Shown here in pieces: positions 11,769 through 23,973 of a DNA stretch of 64,000 nt. Position 1 is the stretch's first letter. The number at the start of each line of letters is the position of its first letter. A model generated the notes under the pieces. It did no database searches. It saw nothing but the letters and a program-made list of their open reading frames with translations, and had not been told where the DNA came from. A program made the translations under genes and the position numbers. The DNA comes from Synanceia verrucosa (Eukaryota; Chordata; Actinopteri; Perciformes; Synanceiidae): the NCBI GenBank assembly GCA_029721515.1, contig CM056558.1:15841240-15905239 (forward strand), given 5' to 3'.

Positions 11769-14700
11769 GAGACATCTGTATGTTCATCTTCCTGCTTGTT
11801 CAGCAATAAAGCTACTGAAGACTGCATGAAAGTTCCCTGCATTCTTACCGATGCACCACAGTGGTCACATATACTCTAACCACCAACAGCTGGAGCCACA
11901 TTATTGTCTCCATTACAGGGCCTATACAAGAAAATACAGTACAAGCTGTTTCCTTTGCAGCACCTGTTTGCAGAGTAGACATGTCAGTAAAAATCGATTC
12001 AATTGGATTTCTGAGCACAAAGAATGGATTAGATGGGTGTGTGCATGTGTCCTGCACCCAAGGCTAACGCAATGATGGGGTTAAGAGAGGACTGATGACC
12101 TTGATAGGAAAGTACCCTGAAGATAATGGCAGAAAGAGAAAGCATGACAGCCAAAGTAACAAAGGCATTCACATAAAAACAGTATAATACGGTGACGTGA
12201 AAAAACATTTCTGGGAAAAAAAGAGGATTATGTGGTCATTTTCTCAGTGGACAGTTATGTCACCACACCAGGAGAGCGTACTGATAGTGGTGTCCCTTTA
12301 CCCTTTAAATAAGCTTGATGGGTGCTAGTTTCTCCAGTAAGCTTCGGCAGAAAGCAGAGATTTCAAGCTGCTGTTTCTTTAAGACATTGGGATCTTCCCC
12401 TTGGGAGTAAAGCCTGCAGTGTACTTACAGCAGTGGCTATATGGTCCTGCCTCCATCACACAGGCATTTGTCAGTGTGAGAAAGCATCCAGCTGAACCAA
12501 AGACTGAACCACTGTGTGTCAACGAGACCGGCTAACAAAGACAACCTTTCAGCACTCAGCAGATTCCCCCTTCTCTCTTGCTTTTTGCAGCAGCATTCAC
12601 AGCAGTTCCAGCACCACTGACAGGGGATCTTGTGCACTGGCCTGTCATACATCTCTATTTCTGCTATATCACATGGTGGAGCAGGGTGACACTGGCATTC
12701 ACCTTTGTCCCAGGTGTGGGCAGGCACCACCCACTTTGCCCCTATTTTGCAAGTTGGTACGCAGGACACTCAGCATATAAAGGCACCAGCTCAACACTGA
12801 GTAATCACTATGTGCCGTCCTGCAGAGGCCGGCATCTGTTATTCTTTACGTTGCAGTAAAGTAGCAAGATTAAACAAGTTTAACTGGTCAGATAACAAAT
12901 CACGGTTTGCTATCGAAACAGTTTCCTTATTGGCTTCATGGCAGATAAACAATACCTCACTCAGCCAGTCACAACGTAATAACTGACATACTTCCTTAGA
13001 GGTCGACTGCCAAAAAAAAAAAAATTCATCAATAACAAGGTAAATATTGAGAAGCCTCTATTAGAGTTAAATTAAATTTGGTTGTATTGATTCTTCAATC
13101 AATTAATCACCAACTATTATTATAATCCATCAACCTTTAAGTCATGAAGCGAGCAAAAAGGACCAAAAAAATATTGCTTTTAATATAAGTCACATTCCTC
13201 AATTTTCTGACATTTTGCAGAATAAATAATTCACCAATTAATACATGTTATAATTAGTTGCAGTCCTGATAGTCCCTTTCAAGTAAAATAATATGTATAC
13301 AATATTTACTTAGTTCTTATCCAATTAAAGCTGTGTTATAGCAAACAGCACAATATACACACAACACTATCTGTAAGTGTTGGCAGTTACCACTGAAGTG
13401 ACTGACGGACAATGGAGAAGAACTACTTATGTCAAGCATGTGTTAGCAGGCGCTCAGAGAGGGCTGTTAGTCTAAAAGAAAGAGCAGTATCATCTGACAA
13501 AACACAAACCCTCTTGGACAGGCAAGAACATTCACTGGGTTACCCAAGAGAGCTTTGAGATCAGGGACAGACAGAAACACGTGGACAGACAACTGTGTGA
13601 AAGTCTGCATAAGAGAATCATAACACCAGTGCATTCTAATTTGTCTAGTTTGTGCGGGAAATATAAGTGAAAAAAGAGGTAGCTATTGCAATCACCAAAG
13701 GAAGCAATTGCAGTCACCATTGCAGCTCCAAAAATACAAATAACAACAAGAAAACAATTAATCGCCATCTGAAATTAGTCCTCAAAATGAAACCCTAAAA
13801 AGGCCTCACAATCAGACACTAATATAAAAAGGGGGTTGGAACACTTGTTGACACCATTAGCACACTTCCTCCTCTCACTATAATACATTCAAATAAACAC
13901 TGGGTCCAGAGGGCCACAAGCTCCATGGAGCAGTGTTATGGCCCTAATGCCAAATCCAGATATAGATGGACACCATGGGGATAAAAATACCCAAACAGAT
14001 GGGAGGGTTCACAGGCAAAGGGGGGAGAGGCAGCCAGCACAACTACAGATTTCAGAGGAGAGGAGAACTGCAATTATAGCTGTTTGCTAACCTCTGCCTT
14101 CTATGTGGTTAGCAAAGCCTTCAGTGGATGCCCATTCAGACATAATGACCTCGCTGGGAGATACAATGTGGTGGAGATGACGCTAAGCCCACCCATCAGT
14201 TCTTGTATGACTACTTAACTGGAGTTTAAGTTAGGCCTTGCTTACATAAAGACATGGCACACAGAGAGGAAAAATATCTGCCAGCGATGAAAGCACTACA
14301 AGTGGCAAGGCATTACAGCAAAGAAAAGATGCGGAGAGGAAAGTTGTTGTGCAGAAGAAACGGTTGAGCAGTCACTAGTTGGCCTAGAATCCAACTATCA
14401 GAAAACAAACAGGCCTTGACATTTCATGTGGTTTCTCACAGCCCATCTAAATGCTTCTAAAGCAGGGGCTCGGAGAAAAAGAAAAAGAGTTCATGCTGAC
14501 ACAAAATAAAAAGGGCCTGGTGTGATTTCATTAGAGAAAACAATAATTGACATTAACGTCACTAAACACTGAAGAGGTAGCAATATAGCATCATTATTTC
14601 CAATACATAATGCTGATTTTACAAACTTGAGGAACTAAAAAAAACATAAAAACATAAATTTTATTCCAGTTAACCCTCTTTTGAAATGCTGTTAAAATGC

Positions 14701-14989
14701 TGCCACGTGAAAGAAAAACACCAGTCGGACATTAACAGTACATAGGGCCAACCTGTGGGAGGAGGAGGAGGATGGATCCTATTTACTTCCTGTGTTGGAC
14801 GCTCTTGGATCAAGAAGTCAAATGCACAACAAGCAGGCACATTTAAATAGTTTTACCATAACTGAAATAATAAAAGCGTTACTGACCATTTGGTAAGCAA
14901 GATTATTCATATAAGGTGTGGACTGATGATGGATAAGTACCAGAGGAGCTACTTTATAGGTTACTTATTAACCCTGAGGGTGCACTTAC

Positions 14990-15217
14990 CAATTTGATGG
15001 CCACATATTCATTAGTATAGAGGTTTTTTCCCAACCGCAGCTCTCCAAAGTTCCCGCAGCCAATTTTTTTACCCACACGGAAGTTTGGGCCAACCATAAG
15101 AACTCCAGAATTGGTCCCTGAACTCCGGCCCCCATGTCCAGTCCTGCTGCCTGCTGTCTTAGACATCTTTTTCCCTTCCTCTGTCTCTCCCTTGCCCCCT
15201 CTCTTATCAAAATCCAT
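14990..15217 (-). CDS. csnk1g2: Casein kinase 1 gamma 2, first coding exon (partial gene)
   Basis: This exon encodes the N-terminus of a casein kinase 1 gamma, a membrane-attached Ser/Thr kinase of the CK1 family acting in Wnt and vesicle-traffic signalling. Its 76 codons run from [15 protein letters not shown] to YVAIKL. The variable head is followed by [12 protein letters not shown] (about residues 42-53), the ATP glycine loop GCGNFGEL (53-60) and the VAIK lysine (Lys75). The family start MDFDK was chosen over an upstream in-frame Met at 15265 because CSNK1G2 proteins begin there. The exon ends with a perfect donor (TTG then GTAAGT) in phase 0. The head resembles gamma 2 more than gamma 1 or 3, and the neighbours rexo1 and mknk2 support gamma 2. 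The remaining kinase exons are outside the window. Confidence 0.92.
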
Positions 15218-15791
15218 AAGCTTGTGATACCCTGGCCTCTCCACGGTTATTCTCCAGCCATGCAAACCATAGAAACTCCAATAACAATGACAGAGAATGC
15301 TTTAGGGAGGGGGAGGGAGACTAACTCTCACAGGACAGAGGAAAGGTGTTGCTGATAAAATGTGCAATGGTTCAGAGACCACTTAAATGAGCTTAAGTGC
15401 CCCGTGTGAGTCTATCAGACAGCTCTTCTGGTGGGTGCTTCCCTTTTTTTCTGTGTTCCTCGTCTACCAGAGGGGCTCCTTTCTTGTGCGTTTCTCCAGC
15501 TCCAGTCTCAGAGTAGCAGGACCCTGCCAGAAGAATAGGCAGGTTGTGCTAGGATGTGCCCACAATCGCACATACAATACTAGTCATAAAAAAGCACTCC
15601 ACAACCCCGCTACTGCATCCACAAGGCCACTTGGGAACATCTCCTGGAGTGCCTCATTCCTTGTGGTCAGCCTTCAGTGACACAGTGGACACTCTCCATG
15701 TTGCAGGGCCACAGCAGATGTGGGAACCACAGTCAGAGAAAATGGTTACGAGAATGACAGGTAACTGATGGATCTGATGTCAGCTGGATTT
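15218..15791 (-). other. csnk1g2: csnk1g2 5' UTR portion of exon 2
   Basis: A strong splice acceptor on the minus strand (pyrimidine tract then TTTTTCAG) lies just above 15791. Between it and the start codon there is no better acceptor, so about 570 bases of 5' UTR are likely attached to the first coding exon. Inferred from splice signals alone. Confidence 0.5.
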
Positions 15792-18530
15792 CTGAAAAAG
15801 CAAACACAGACAGAAATCAGTTAACTGTACACAACAACAACACAGATCATTTGTCACAAATAAACTCAGTTGTTACTTTTCTTACAATATCTTTTTTTAC
15901 TTAAAAAAACAAAAAAAAAAAAAAAAAGAGAAAACACCGTTTACTAGCTGCCATTTTCGCCAGCAGCTATCCCATCCTACACTAAACACTATATGGACAT
16001 AAGCTGCCACAGCATAAGCGAAAATTTTGCAAAATGGAATCAATCATTATCTGTTCTAAAAACATTTCTAATTCATTAAAAAATTAACATTTTCAGAATA
16101 CAATTTTAACCTTTTACTTGAAGATTCTTCAAGTGGCTGTTCCTTGCTACAGCTGAAATGAGATCTTGCCCGAGACTCGTGCAAGACAAATTCAATAAAA
16201 CAATCAATGAGCAGAAATACTCCACAACTCAGGCATGAGAAAATCTCTTTTACAACTAAACCTTTTTAACACCTAAAACTCAGTGCCTTAGAGGGATTCA
16301 GTGGATCATAAAGTTGTGTTCTTTACAAGACTGGTGTTTTTGAAATAACGGTTTTAGGCTAAACTTCTTTTGCAGATGTGCCACCTCTTTTGTAGATGTG
16401 TCGCTCCTCAGATAAATACACACAAACACACACAGATGTCTCTGTCCAGAGAGTAGGTAATGCAGGCACTAGCAATTGGCAACTATTTTTTCCTATGGAA
16501 AGGCACTTAGTTGGATCAATGACTGCTGTAATGCCTCATCTCATCAAAACATTTGCATATTTGGGAAGCATAGTATTGGAAGGATTTGGATAGCTGGCTC
16601 AGCTGCATCTCACAGATTAAGAACATACAGCCATCACAGAACTACAACACAGTTTCATCAGACATAAGTAAGCCAATAACAAAGGTTGTTGTAAAATATA
16701 TTAATATCATTAACACATTTTGTGATTTTAAGCTATAGTAATACGTGCTTTCGTCACAACCCATTAAAATCCACTGACAACCCCGAGTACAACTGTCTTA
16801 TTTCACAACAGCACACCTAACAAAAAGAACACATTTATAAGCCAGCTATGCAGTCAATCATTACACTGTCATGACTTCCTTGCAGAATGCTGCATGGTGG
16901 GATTTCCACTATGAGAAGAGACTGGCCTACCAGGTCACAAGATTTTCAAGTACAATAAACCAAGTGGATACCAGAGAAACCAAATGTTCACACCACCAAC
17001 AACAAGCACTTCATTTGTCAATGTGACCCAAAAAACTACACAAGTCTCTGCTTTTAAACACAAAAATAATGATGAAAATATTTTACTGTGATTAACTATA
17101 GATATATTCCTGTAAAGCAATAAAGACATGTATACATTACTGGCTGGGTAACTTGTTAGCCATGTTGGCTCACGAGTCTAGACTGGCTCATTTAAGGAAG
17201 TTGTGTATTGTTTTTTTTTTTTTATGTCAGCTGTTTCATATGGCTTCCAAGTTGTTTTAAACACTGACTGAGTAGTCGCATATATAAGTTCTGAGGTGGT
17301 ACACACAAAAAGAAATAGACAGTAACGTCAGACTGCTACAGGTAACGTAGTCGGTACAGTTAGCTAGTAATAACACGACACAAGACGATCCCAAAACGTT
17401 ATAAATACGAATCCAAATGCCAACAAGGAGCCTCACAACGACAGTATACAGAAGTACCCAGGTCAGATAGACACATTTTCTTTTCCTGATGCATAAATGA
17501 TCTACATTTTAAAGCTTGTATTAATGCTAGCTGATAGCTAACTGACTACCGAACAGTGGTTGGCAGCTGTCACTTATAGGTTAGTTTCAGGAGTTTCTGA
17601 GCATCGTCACCTGTATCTCTCTTTGATTATACTAAGTATGTTTTGAAATACAAAATGAGGAAAATAAAATGAAATCTTGCAAGCAAACCCCACCGACAAG
17701 TGTCTTCAGTAAACCTACGGTTAACAAGACGCTAGCTGGTTCGGCGGACAAGGCCACATACTCTCAAGCTATCTTAGCGTTAGTTAGCAAGCTCAAGTTA
17801 GCTTGACATCGTTCAAACGCAACCTGATTGTGTTGTTTTATTGGACTGTATCCATGTCCATGTGAACTGTACATTGAACACAAGTAATTTAGATGTTAAT
17901 CTTCACGTTGCAGCTACATGAAATGTCCCATATCAGTAATAAGCTAACCTAGTCAGCCTCTACCAAAAACACCGTCCCTGTTGGCCAAACGCCTGATAAC
18001 AAAACAGCTAAGAATGTAACGCAGCGTCAGCTCATCTGTTAATAACACCGTGCCATAAGAACACAAGCTAGCTAAACAACGACAGAAATAATGCAAATTG
18101 AACCAGTCGATGCTGGACAGAGCATAAAATATTCATTGATTGCCATTCCCTGTGCTACATAAACCTGGCTAACGTTAGTTACTAAATGCTTCATAACAGA
18201 GAAATAACAACGTCCCAAACGACGTTTTAGCTACGTAATGTCGCCGCATGATTATGATAAAAATGATTGTCGTTTCACCTGAGAGTATCGTTTTTTTGAG
18301 TTCAGTTTCCATCCATAGCCATTACCTTGGCCACTGCCGGGCAACTCCTTAATCCCGAACAACCGACTGCACACCAACGACAGCCTGGGATCTCTTACAG
18401 CTTAGCTCCCAGCTAGCCATTTAGCAAGCTAGCACACGAAACATTAGCAATGCCGTTAACGTACGGCGGGACACCTTCTTAAAAATAACAGCTACGAATA
18501 CATTTCTGTCTCCAAAGGGAAACGCGTTAC
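15792..18530 (-). other. csnk1g2: csnk1g2 intron 1, no gene seen
   Basis: AT-rich sequence with homopolymers (A-run near 15910, T-run near 17210) and no supportable exon or named repeat. It separates the putative non-coding first exon from the exon holding the start codon. Confidence 0.45.
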
Positions 18531-18700
18531 CTTTGAACTTCAGCTATCGAAACGCAGTCGAAGACATGGTTCTTCGTTCCTTTCACATTTCGTTTCTCTT
18601 GCCCTCAAGTTGCTAAGCTCTTGCTGTTGTCTCTTTAAGCCTGCCACAGCTGCCGCTATCCAGGCACAGCGTCACACCGGTTCACAGCACTGAGATACGC
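18531..18700 (-). promoter_or_regulatory. csnk1g2: Probable csnk1g2 first non-coding exon and promoter edge
   Basis: The local sequence becomes CpG-richer (GAAACGCAGTCG, CACAGCGTCACACCGG). A donor-like CAAAG then GTAACG on the minus strand falls at 18531/18530. It lies upstream of the csnk1g2 coding exon in the right orientation, so it is a reasonable first exon and transcription start zone. Other donors near 18326 (CCAAG then GTAATG) and 18278 are possible alternatives. Confidence 0.4.
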
Positions 18701-19533
18701 TGAAAACTGACGCAACTGATTTGGAGAATAAGGCAAAACATCAGGCGTGCGTTACACACTTCAGGCTGGTCTGTTGCTCTGGAGAATTTAACTGTTTTCT
18801 GTTTCTGAACATAATCATTTGCTTTAAGAATAATGAAATCCATAGAACATCATAGACCCGTTTGTCCTCACACAAACCTTGTTCTCAATGAAAGTATTTT
18901 TTCTTGATATCAATATTTACCCAAAACACAAATGTAAATGTGTAGTTCATTAAGGTATCATGCTTAGACTGGAAAATTTGGTTGAAACAAAAATAATCAA
19001 ATCGACTAAAATAATAACCTGCCATGATCATGTCATTGCAATTCTACTAATCGTCCAGTTGTATACCAAAAGGAAAAAAAAATGAAATCAGGGACAAATC
19101 ATTTTATTTGACATTTCTATGATGCAGTGCCTAGTTACAATAAGGATCTTCTTGTCATTATTACTGTGTGGTAACCTGGCAGTGTCACCAGCTAAATAAT
19201 CCTGAGGATACAAAGATATATTTATGGTGGCGTTTACACTGCTTGTGATGGATTTAATGGACAGCATCCTTCAACCAAACTCTGGCAAACTAAAAGCAAA
19301 CCAGTCAATGGTTGAGACAAATTAGACATGGAAGTACAGTATATGACAGTAGAGCTTTACATCTGTTTAGTCAGATATTCAATAACGCTCTCTAAATAAA
19401 CAATCATGTCTGTTGTCAGGTTTATAAGAACAAGTGCTTCTCCACTTTGTCACATACAGTATCTCACATGGCTGCCTCAGGTGAATCTACCAGGAGCAGA
19501 GATGTCGGGCTGTACATGTGTCTTAGTCTGTAG
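18701..19533. other. Intergenic: csnk1g2 5' side to homeobox gene 3' side
   Basis: AT-rich, with no ORF of note. The left part would hold upstream promoter sequence of csnk1g2. The right part would hold the 3' UTR of the minus-strand homeobox gene; a TTTATT (AATAAA on the minus strand) at about 19103-19108 is a possible poly(A) signal. Confidence 0.4.
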
Positions 19534-21796
19534 TTACAGCCCCAGGTGAGGGTGAGGCACAGCTTTACTGGAACAAGCAGTCTGAAGGGAGAGGCTACAG
19601 TTTTTAGTAACTGACGGTGGATGAACCCCCAGGGTGGAGCTGTGCTGCTGGATGATGGGCCAGAACACTGGGGGAAAGGCAAGCTCGGTGGACAGCACTC
19701 CTACAACAGGCTGGTGAGGCGGGCGGCTGTAGCGCTCCCCCGTCATGAGGGAGAAAAGTGGAGGAGAGTGAAGCTGGAGGGGGCACCGCGAAACATCAGA
19801 GTCTGAAGGAGGTGGGCAAACATCCCTGATTCTATCCACTTGAGGAGGAGAACACTGAAGAGGAGGGATGACGTCGTCAATACGTGATGTGACGATGTCT
19901 TGTTTGTCTTTGGTCCTGAGGTCCTCCCGTCCCACCTTGCTGCAATGTGGTGCCTCCTCCAGACCGTGGTCTCTGGAGAGGGGGGAGCACCTTTGACCTT
20001 TACGATACTTTGCCCTCCTGTTCTTGAACCACACCTGGAATGAGAGGGAGTGAACAACAAAGGTAAATGTATGTATATAGCAGAAGTTATACAACAAGGC
20101 TGTTTTGGGTAGAAATTTAAAGGAACCCTCAATGAAGAGCAATTAGATAGACAGACAGACAGACAGATAGATAGATAGATAGACATACAGACAGACAGAT
20201 AGAAAGATAGACAGATAGATACTTTATTAGTACCAAACGAAAGTAGCTGTAACTAGTAGCTGAATCAAATCCATTTATACACAGTTATGTACAAGTATGT
20301 ACAGATTGTTGTACGTCGGATTTCATATCATCCTTTATCTTCTGGTCATTAAAATTAAATGTCTGATAATTATATTAATATCAAAAGTTACATGGTTTCA
20401 TCCGTGCTTGTTCAGCAAAAATAATCAACTCCAAGCAGTGATGGTTTGAGCAGGTTTAGAGTCAGGTGCTCTCACCTGAATGCGAGCCTCTGGCAGGTTG
20501 ATGCAGACAGCCAGCCTCTCTCTCATGCTGACATCAGGGTACTGAGTCTGCTGGAAGGCTTTCTCCAGAGCCTGCAGCTGTGACACTGTGAATGCTGTCC
20601 GGCTGCGGCGTTGCTTCTGCTGGTTGCCATACCGAGCCTCCAGAATAAGCTCTGGCAGGACAGAGAGAAAAAAAAAAAAGTCATCACCAAAATATAATCA
20701 GCAGGGTGTTCTCTTCAACTTACTGCATTAAGGAGCATGGTAAGAATTCATTTGATATTTCCCCCCACATTTCCACTCAGTTTTTCTTTGTCAGCGATAT
20801 GATAGCCCTGATTTTAACTTTTCTCTTAGGCTCAAATGAATCTGTGAAGTATGGATATGAACAAGTGGAAGTTGTATCAGTTGGACATCAGAGATAAAGA
20901 GTGGTGGTAAAAACATTCTTCACTGAAGTCAAAGTAGTTACACATACAATACTCCATTATAAATCCTGCATTCATAATTTTCCTTCAGTGCATAAATGTT
21001 ATCAACAAAATGCATAAATGTGTACATGGAGTTGCAATGTAGTGGCCAATTAGATTATTATTTTTAAAAAAAAGACAAACATTTTATATGCCGTATGTAA
21101 TGTTTGAAAAATAACCAGTGGTGGAAAAAGTAAAAGTAGATAATTAACTTAAGTACCAGTACTACAGTGTGGGAATACTCTCTAATTTAAATTATTTTAA
21201 TAACTGGGCACCTCAGAGGATCAATAAAGTAATACCTTAATTCATACTAATGCATCTTAGCCTATTTGTTGATTACATTTTGTATCATTAATCTGAAAAA
21301 GGATTCATAATTACAACAGCACACACTTAGTGTTGATATGTATAGTCTGATAGTTATAGTATGTTCTTTTAGTTTTTGTATATTGTTTATATTGTCCATT
21401 TGGCACTGTACTGCATTTTTTAGATATTCTGCACTGTATATACTTGTTTTTTATCTTATCTTAGACACCATTGACCCTCTTTGTAGTCAAAACATGTGTA
21501 GTTGTGTATTTATTAGTTACATTAATTTTCAAACATCATGCAGCAAAGGTGAAAATAGTCCTGGAGAAGAGAAAACCGTTTAAACCTTCAGCACTGACCC
21601 CGGAGCAGCAGGACCCACCTGCCAGTCTCTCTGCCACGGAGAGGGTGTGCACTGCGGGGCTGGCTGCACAGTAAACTTGGTACTGCTCCGCCATCTGGTG
21701 GTGCAGGTCCAACAGCATGGAGTTAACGCCATGGAGGGGAAACACACCAGCACCTCCTCCGCTGGACACACCGCAGACATTCAACGAGTTCATCAT
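19534..21796 (-). CDS. dmbx1-like: DMBX-type paired-like homeobox transcription factor (divergent DMBX1 paralog)
   Basis: Three coding exons on the minus strand: 21796-21619, 20651-20476 and 20034-19534, all GT-AG with matching phases (1, 0), giving 284 aa. The product is a nuclear DNA-binding regulator. Exon 1 carries the DMBX head: HGVNSM, then [12 protein letters not shown] just before the splice. Exon 2 opens [11 protein letters not shown] and encodes most of the homeodomain (about residues 73-132), with [19 protein letters not shown] and NLPEARIQ. Exon 3 opens [15 protein letters not shown]. Lys122 is homeodomain position 50, the Bicoid/Otx-type specificity residue. The ERLA-x-ILEARYG junction matches the shorter DMBX1 splice form. 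The 166-residue tail is Pro/Ser-rich, unlike DMBX1, and shows no clear OAR motif in frame. From memory, the homeodomain differs from DMBX1 at about a dozen positions, so it is not an ordinary dmbx1a or dmbx1b. An upstream acceptor at 21797/21798 (TTTCAG) implies a non-coding first exon. Confidence 0.9.
20143..20220. repeat. GATA/GACA tetranucleotide repeat
   Basis: Mixed AGAC and AGAT tetranucleotide units in the intron between exons 2 and 3 of the homeobox gene. Confidence 0.9.
20921..21200. repeat. Dispersed fish repeat, copy 1 (partial)
   Basis: Contains AATACTCCATTATAAATCCTG and GTACCAGTACTACAGTGTGG, shared in kind with the blocks at 27405-28285, 30470-30775 and 61265-61690. The family is recognisable by TACTTAAGTA-type and CAGTGTGGTA-type phrases. 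This copy is broken into two pieces. Confidence 0.5.
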
Positions 21797-22356
21797 GCTG
21801 AAAGTGAGGAAACACAGATTTACCTCACTGACTCAAGGATAATATTAGAGAACTATTGTACTAAAACTCAAATCTTACAGGCAAAAAAATCTACATGCAC
21901 TTTTTTATTGCTGAAATGTGATAAATAAACTTGCCTTGCCTTGTTAAAAGCTAAATTTATGATTTTCTGCGAAATGAAAACATTAAGATGTTGTTATCTA
22001 TTAAGGTGATAAATTGCTGGAAGCCGATAAATATCAGTGACAGAACACGGGTTAATATTATTTGTCAGTGCTCCTTAAAGGGTTATTATTAGAGTAATTT
22101 CCCCTTGTCGTGGCATGCTATATGTCTGTATGAATTGGTAACAATTCTGTTGACTCAAGATTCAAAATATTAATGGTTTTAAGTCTGTTTTTTTTTTTTT
22201 TTTGCAAGTTGTATCCATATAAGCATCGTTTTCAGCTCAACTCAAAAGTTTGATTACATTGATATCCACTATACAGTTAAACACAGTGATTCTCCATTCA
22301 TTCAGAGGTCAAAACCTTATAACCTTCAGGTTTTTAAGGGTCCTTGCTCTCTTTAC

Positions 22357-22620
22357 CTGAGATCCAAAACGCGAGATCCAAGTGCGCTTTTACGCACGGA
22401 AGTGCGATCCTGGTGTTCACGTGTAGTCCTGTATTTCCTAGTCCAGTTTTTGGCCTGAAATCCTCGTAAACCACAAGCTCTTCGTCGTGGCACGGATCTA
22501 ATTCCCCAAAACCATTCTCACCCAGGACAATTTAAGAAGCATTTACCCAGACTCCCCTCAGCCATTAGCCAATAGAAAGAAAGGTATTAGCCGGGATTAG
22601 GTGGGATGAGGGAAGAGAGG
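22357..22620 (-). promoter_or_regulatory. dmbx1-like: Probable non-coding first exon and promoter of the homeobox gene
   Basis: On the minus strand, GGATCTCAG then GTAAAG at 22357/22356 is a good donor that could join the acceptor at 21797. The sequence above it is locally CpG-bearing (CACGGAAGTGCGATCC, CTTCGTCGTGGCACGG). An AGCCAATAG CCAAT-type box lies at about 22567 and a GGATTA site at 22594-22599. The transcription start is inferred to lie between about 22450 and 22600. Confidence 0.45.
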
Positions 22621-23050
22621 GGGGTTGCAAGGAGCTCAAGTTTTTGAAACTATTGAACTTGGGAGATTTATGCCAAGGATCCTCCTATAAGCGAGCGTTT
22701 CATTCCCTCCCGTTAAAACAATTAAAACAATGCGGTGGACTAATCTCCCAGGCAGCACAGATTAAAATACAGACTTTGATTGTGCTCTCCTCGCTCCTCT
22801 TTCTCCAGGCCGCAGGGGGGTTTCTCTGAGGGTTTGTTTTGCTAACAGGCACCATATTTTGCCCATAAACTGTCACCATGTGAAGTTAATCTGAACCTCC
22901 TCAGTGAGAACTATTTCTTGTTTAAAAATCCAATTGGGCTAAATTAGAAGTCTTCCCAGGAACACTAAGCAAGAAAAACTTGAAATACCTTGACTCCACT
23001 ACATTTTAGATGTACATGATTAGAAAGCAGCAGCAGAAGCCTCCATACCT

Positions 23051-23053
<3 letters not shown>

Positions 23054-23117
<64 letters not shown>
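23054..23117. repeat. TA microsatellite
   Basis: About 30 uninterrupted TA units. Confidence 0.95.
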
Positions 23118-23123
<6 letters not shown>

Positions 23124-23973
23124 CATATACACAATTTTGTAGATTTCCTTGAGTAAAATGTTGAATGCATGACTTTTATCTGTACTGAATACATTGCTAC
23201 TCTTATCATAAAAAGTTAAAGTTTTGATTTTTTCCTGAACCATGATTTTCCATTACACCAAATCAAGTCAAATGGACTGTATTTATAACCCAAAAACACA
23301 ATCTGTACAATCTGTGCATGCACCACCTTTTATCCTTACACTTTCAATTTAAAAAAAAAAAAAACAACACAAAAAATAATCTGAAAACTTGATTATGCTT
23401 CAATAAAATCTGGAAAGAAAATCTAAATATTAGTTTTAAGGTACATTTTTCTGATATCATCTTGTGAAGTTTATTCAAAATGTAAATGGATTTATCTAAT
23501 CGTCATAGAAATGTGAACGTCGTGAGTGCAGAAAAGACAGCTTTGCTGTGAGTGCAACTTGTTGCCTATTATTTAGTGTTGGGAAGCCATTTCTATTCAT
23601 GTTCCTCTCCAACAAACATAAAGGATGATAAATATGATGCTACAGGTGCATTCCTCCACCCTGTTCAACTGACACATCCAGAAATTACTCAGTTTTGTAT
23701 AAATAATCACAAATAAACATGACATGTCTTGATGGTTGTGTCCTTTAAGGATGCATATGAATGTTGGTGATTCACTTCTTCTTCTCACACAGTCAAAACT
23801 ACCCAGAACTTCCAAAATATGTGAAAATGTTTGTGCTATTTTTTTTCCCTGGCTTTCTTTTTCTCCTCCTCCTTTCACCGTCCTTGGCTGTCAAGCTATA
23901 TTAGTGTCCGATAGAAATAAGTCATTTAGAAGAGGCTCTGTCGGCCAGCCCCTCAGCCCCACTAAAAGCTCCA

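Larger units (their letters stand above)
1..14989 (-). other. csnk1g2: Large csnk1g2 intron, non-coding, rich in transposon relics
   Basis: This stretch lies downstream, on the minus strand, of the first coding exon of csnk1g2. I looked for the next kinase exon (the part after VAIKL in this family) and did not find it, so the remaining exons should lie left of position 1. The named elements inside are listed separately: hAT at 926, a MITE at 3461, a hAT-like relic at 4430, a Tc1 relic at 6361, a hAT at 9181 and an inverted repeat at 9984. The stretches 1-917, 1556-3460, 5660-6340, 7280-9170 and 10240-14989 contain only short chance ORFs, homopolymer runs and a CA repeat. I see no gene in them. 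The reach of this intron is inferred, not seen. Confidence 0.65.

Noticed and set aside
14954..15265. Upstream in-frame Met at 15265 as the csnk1g2 start
   Set aside because: Family members start at MDFDK; the extra 16 residues lie in sequence better explained as 5' UTR.
19464..19682. 72-codon minus-strand ORF as a separate gene
   Set aside because: It overlaps the last exon of the homeobox gene in another frame; kept only as a possible OAR trace, not as a gene.
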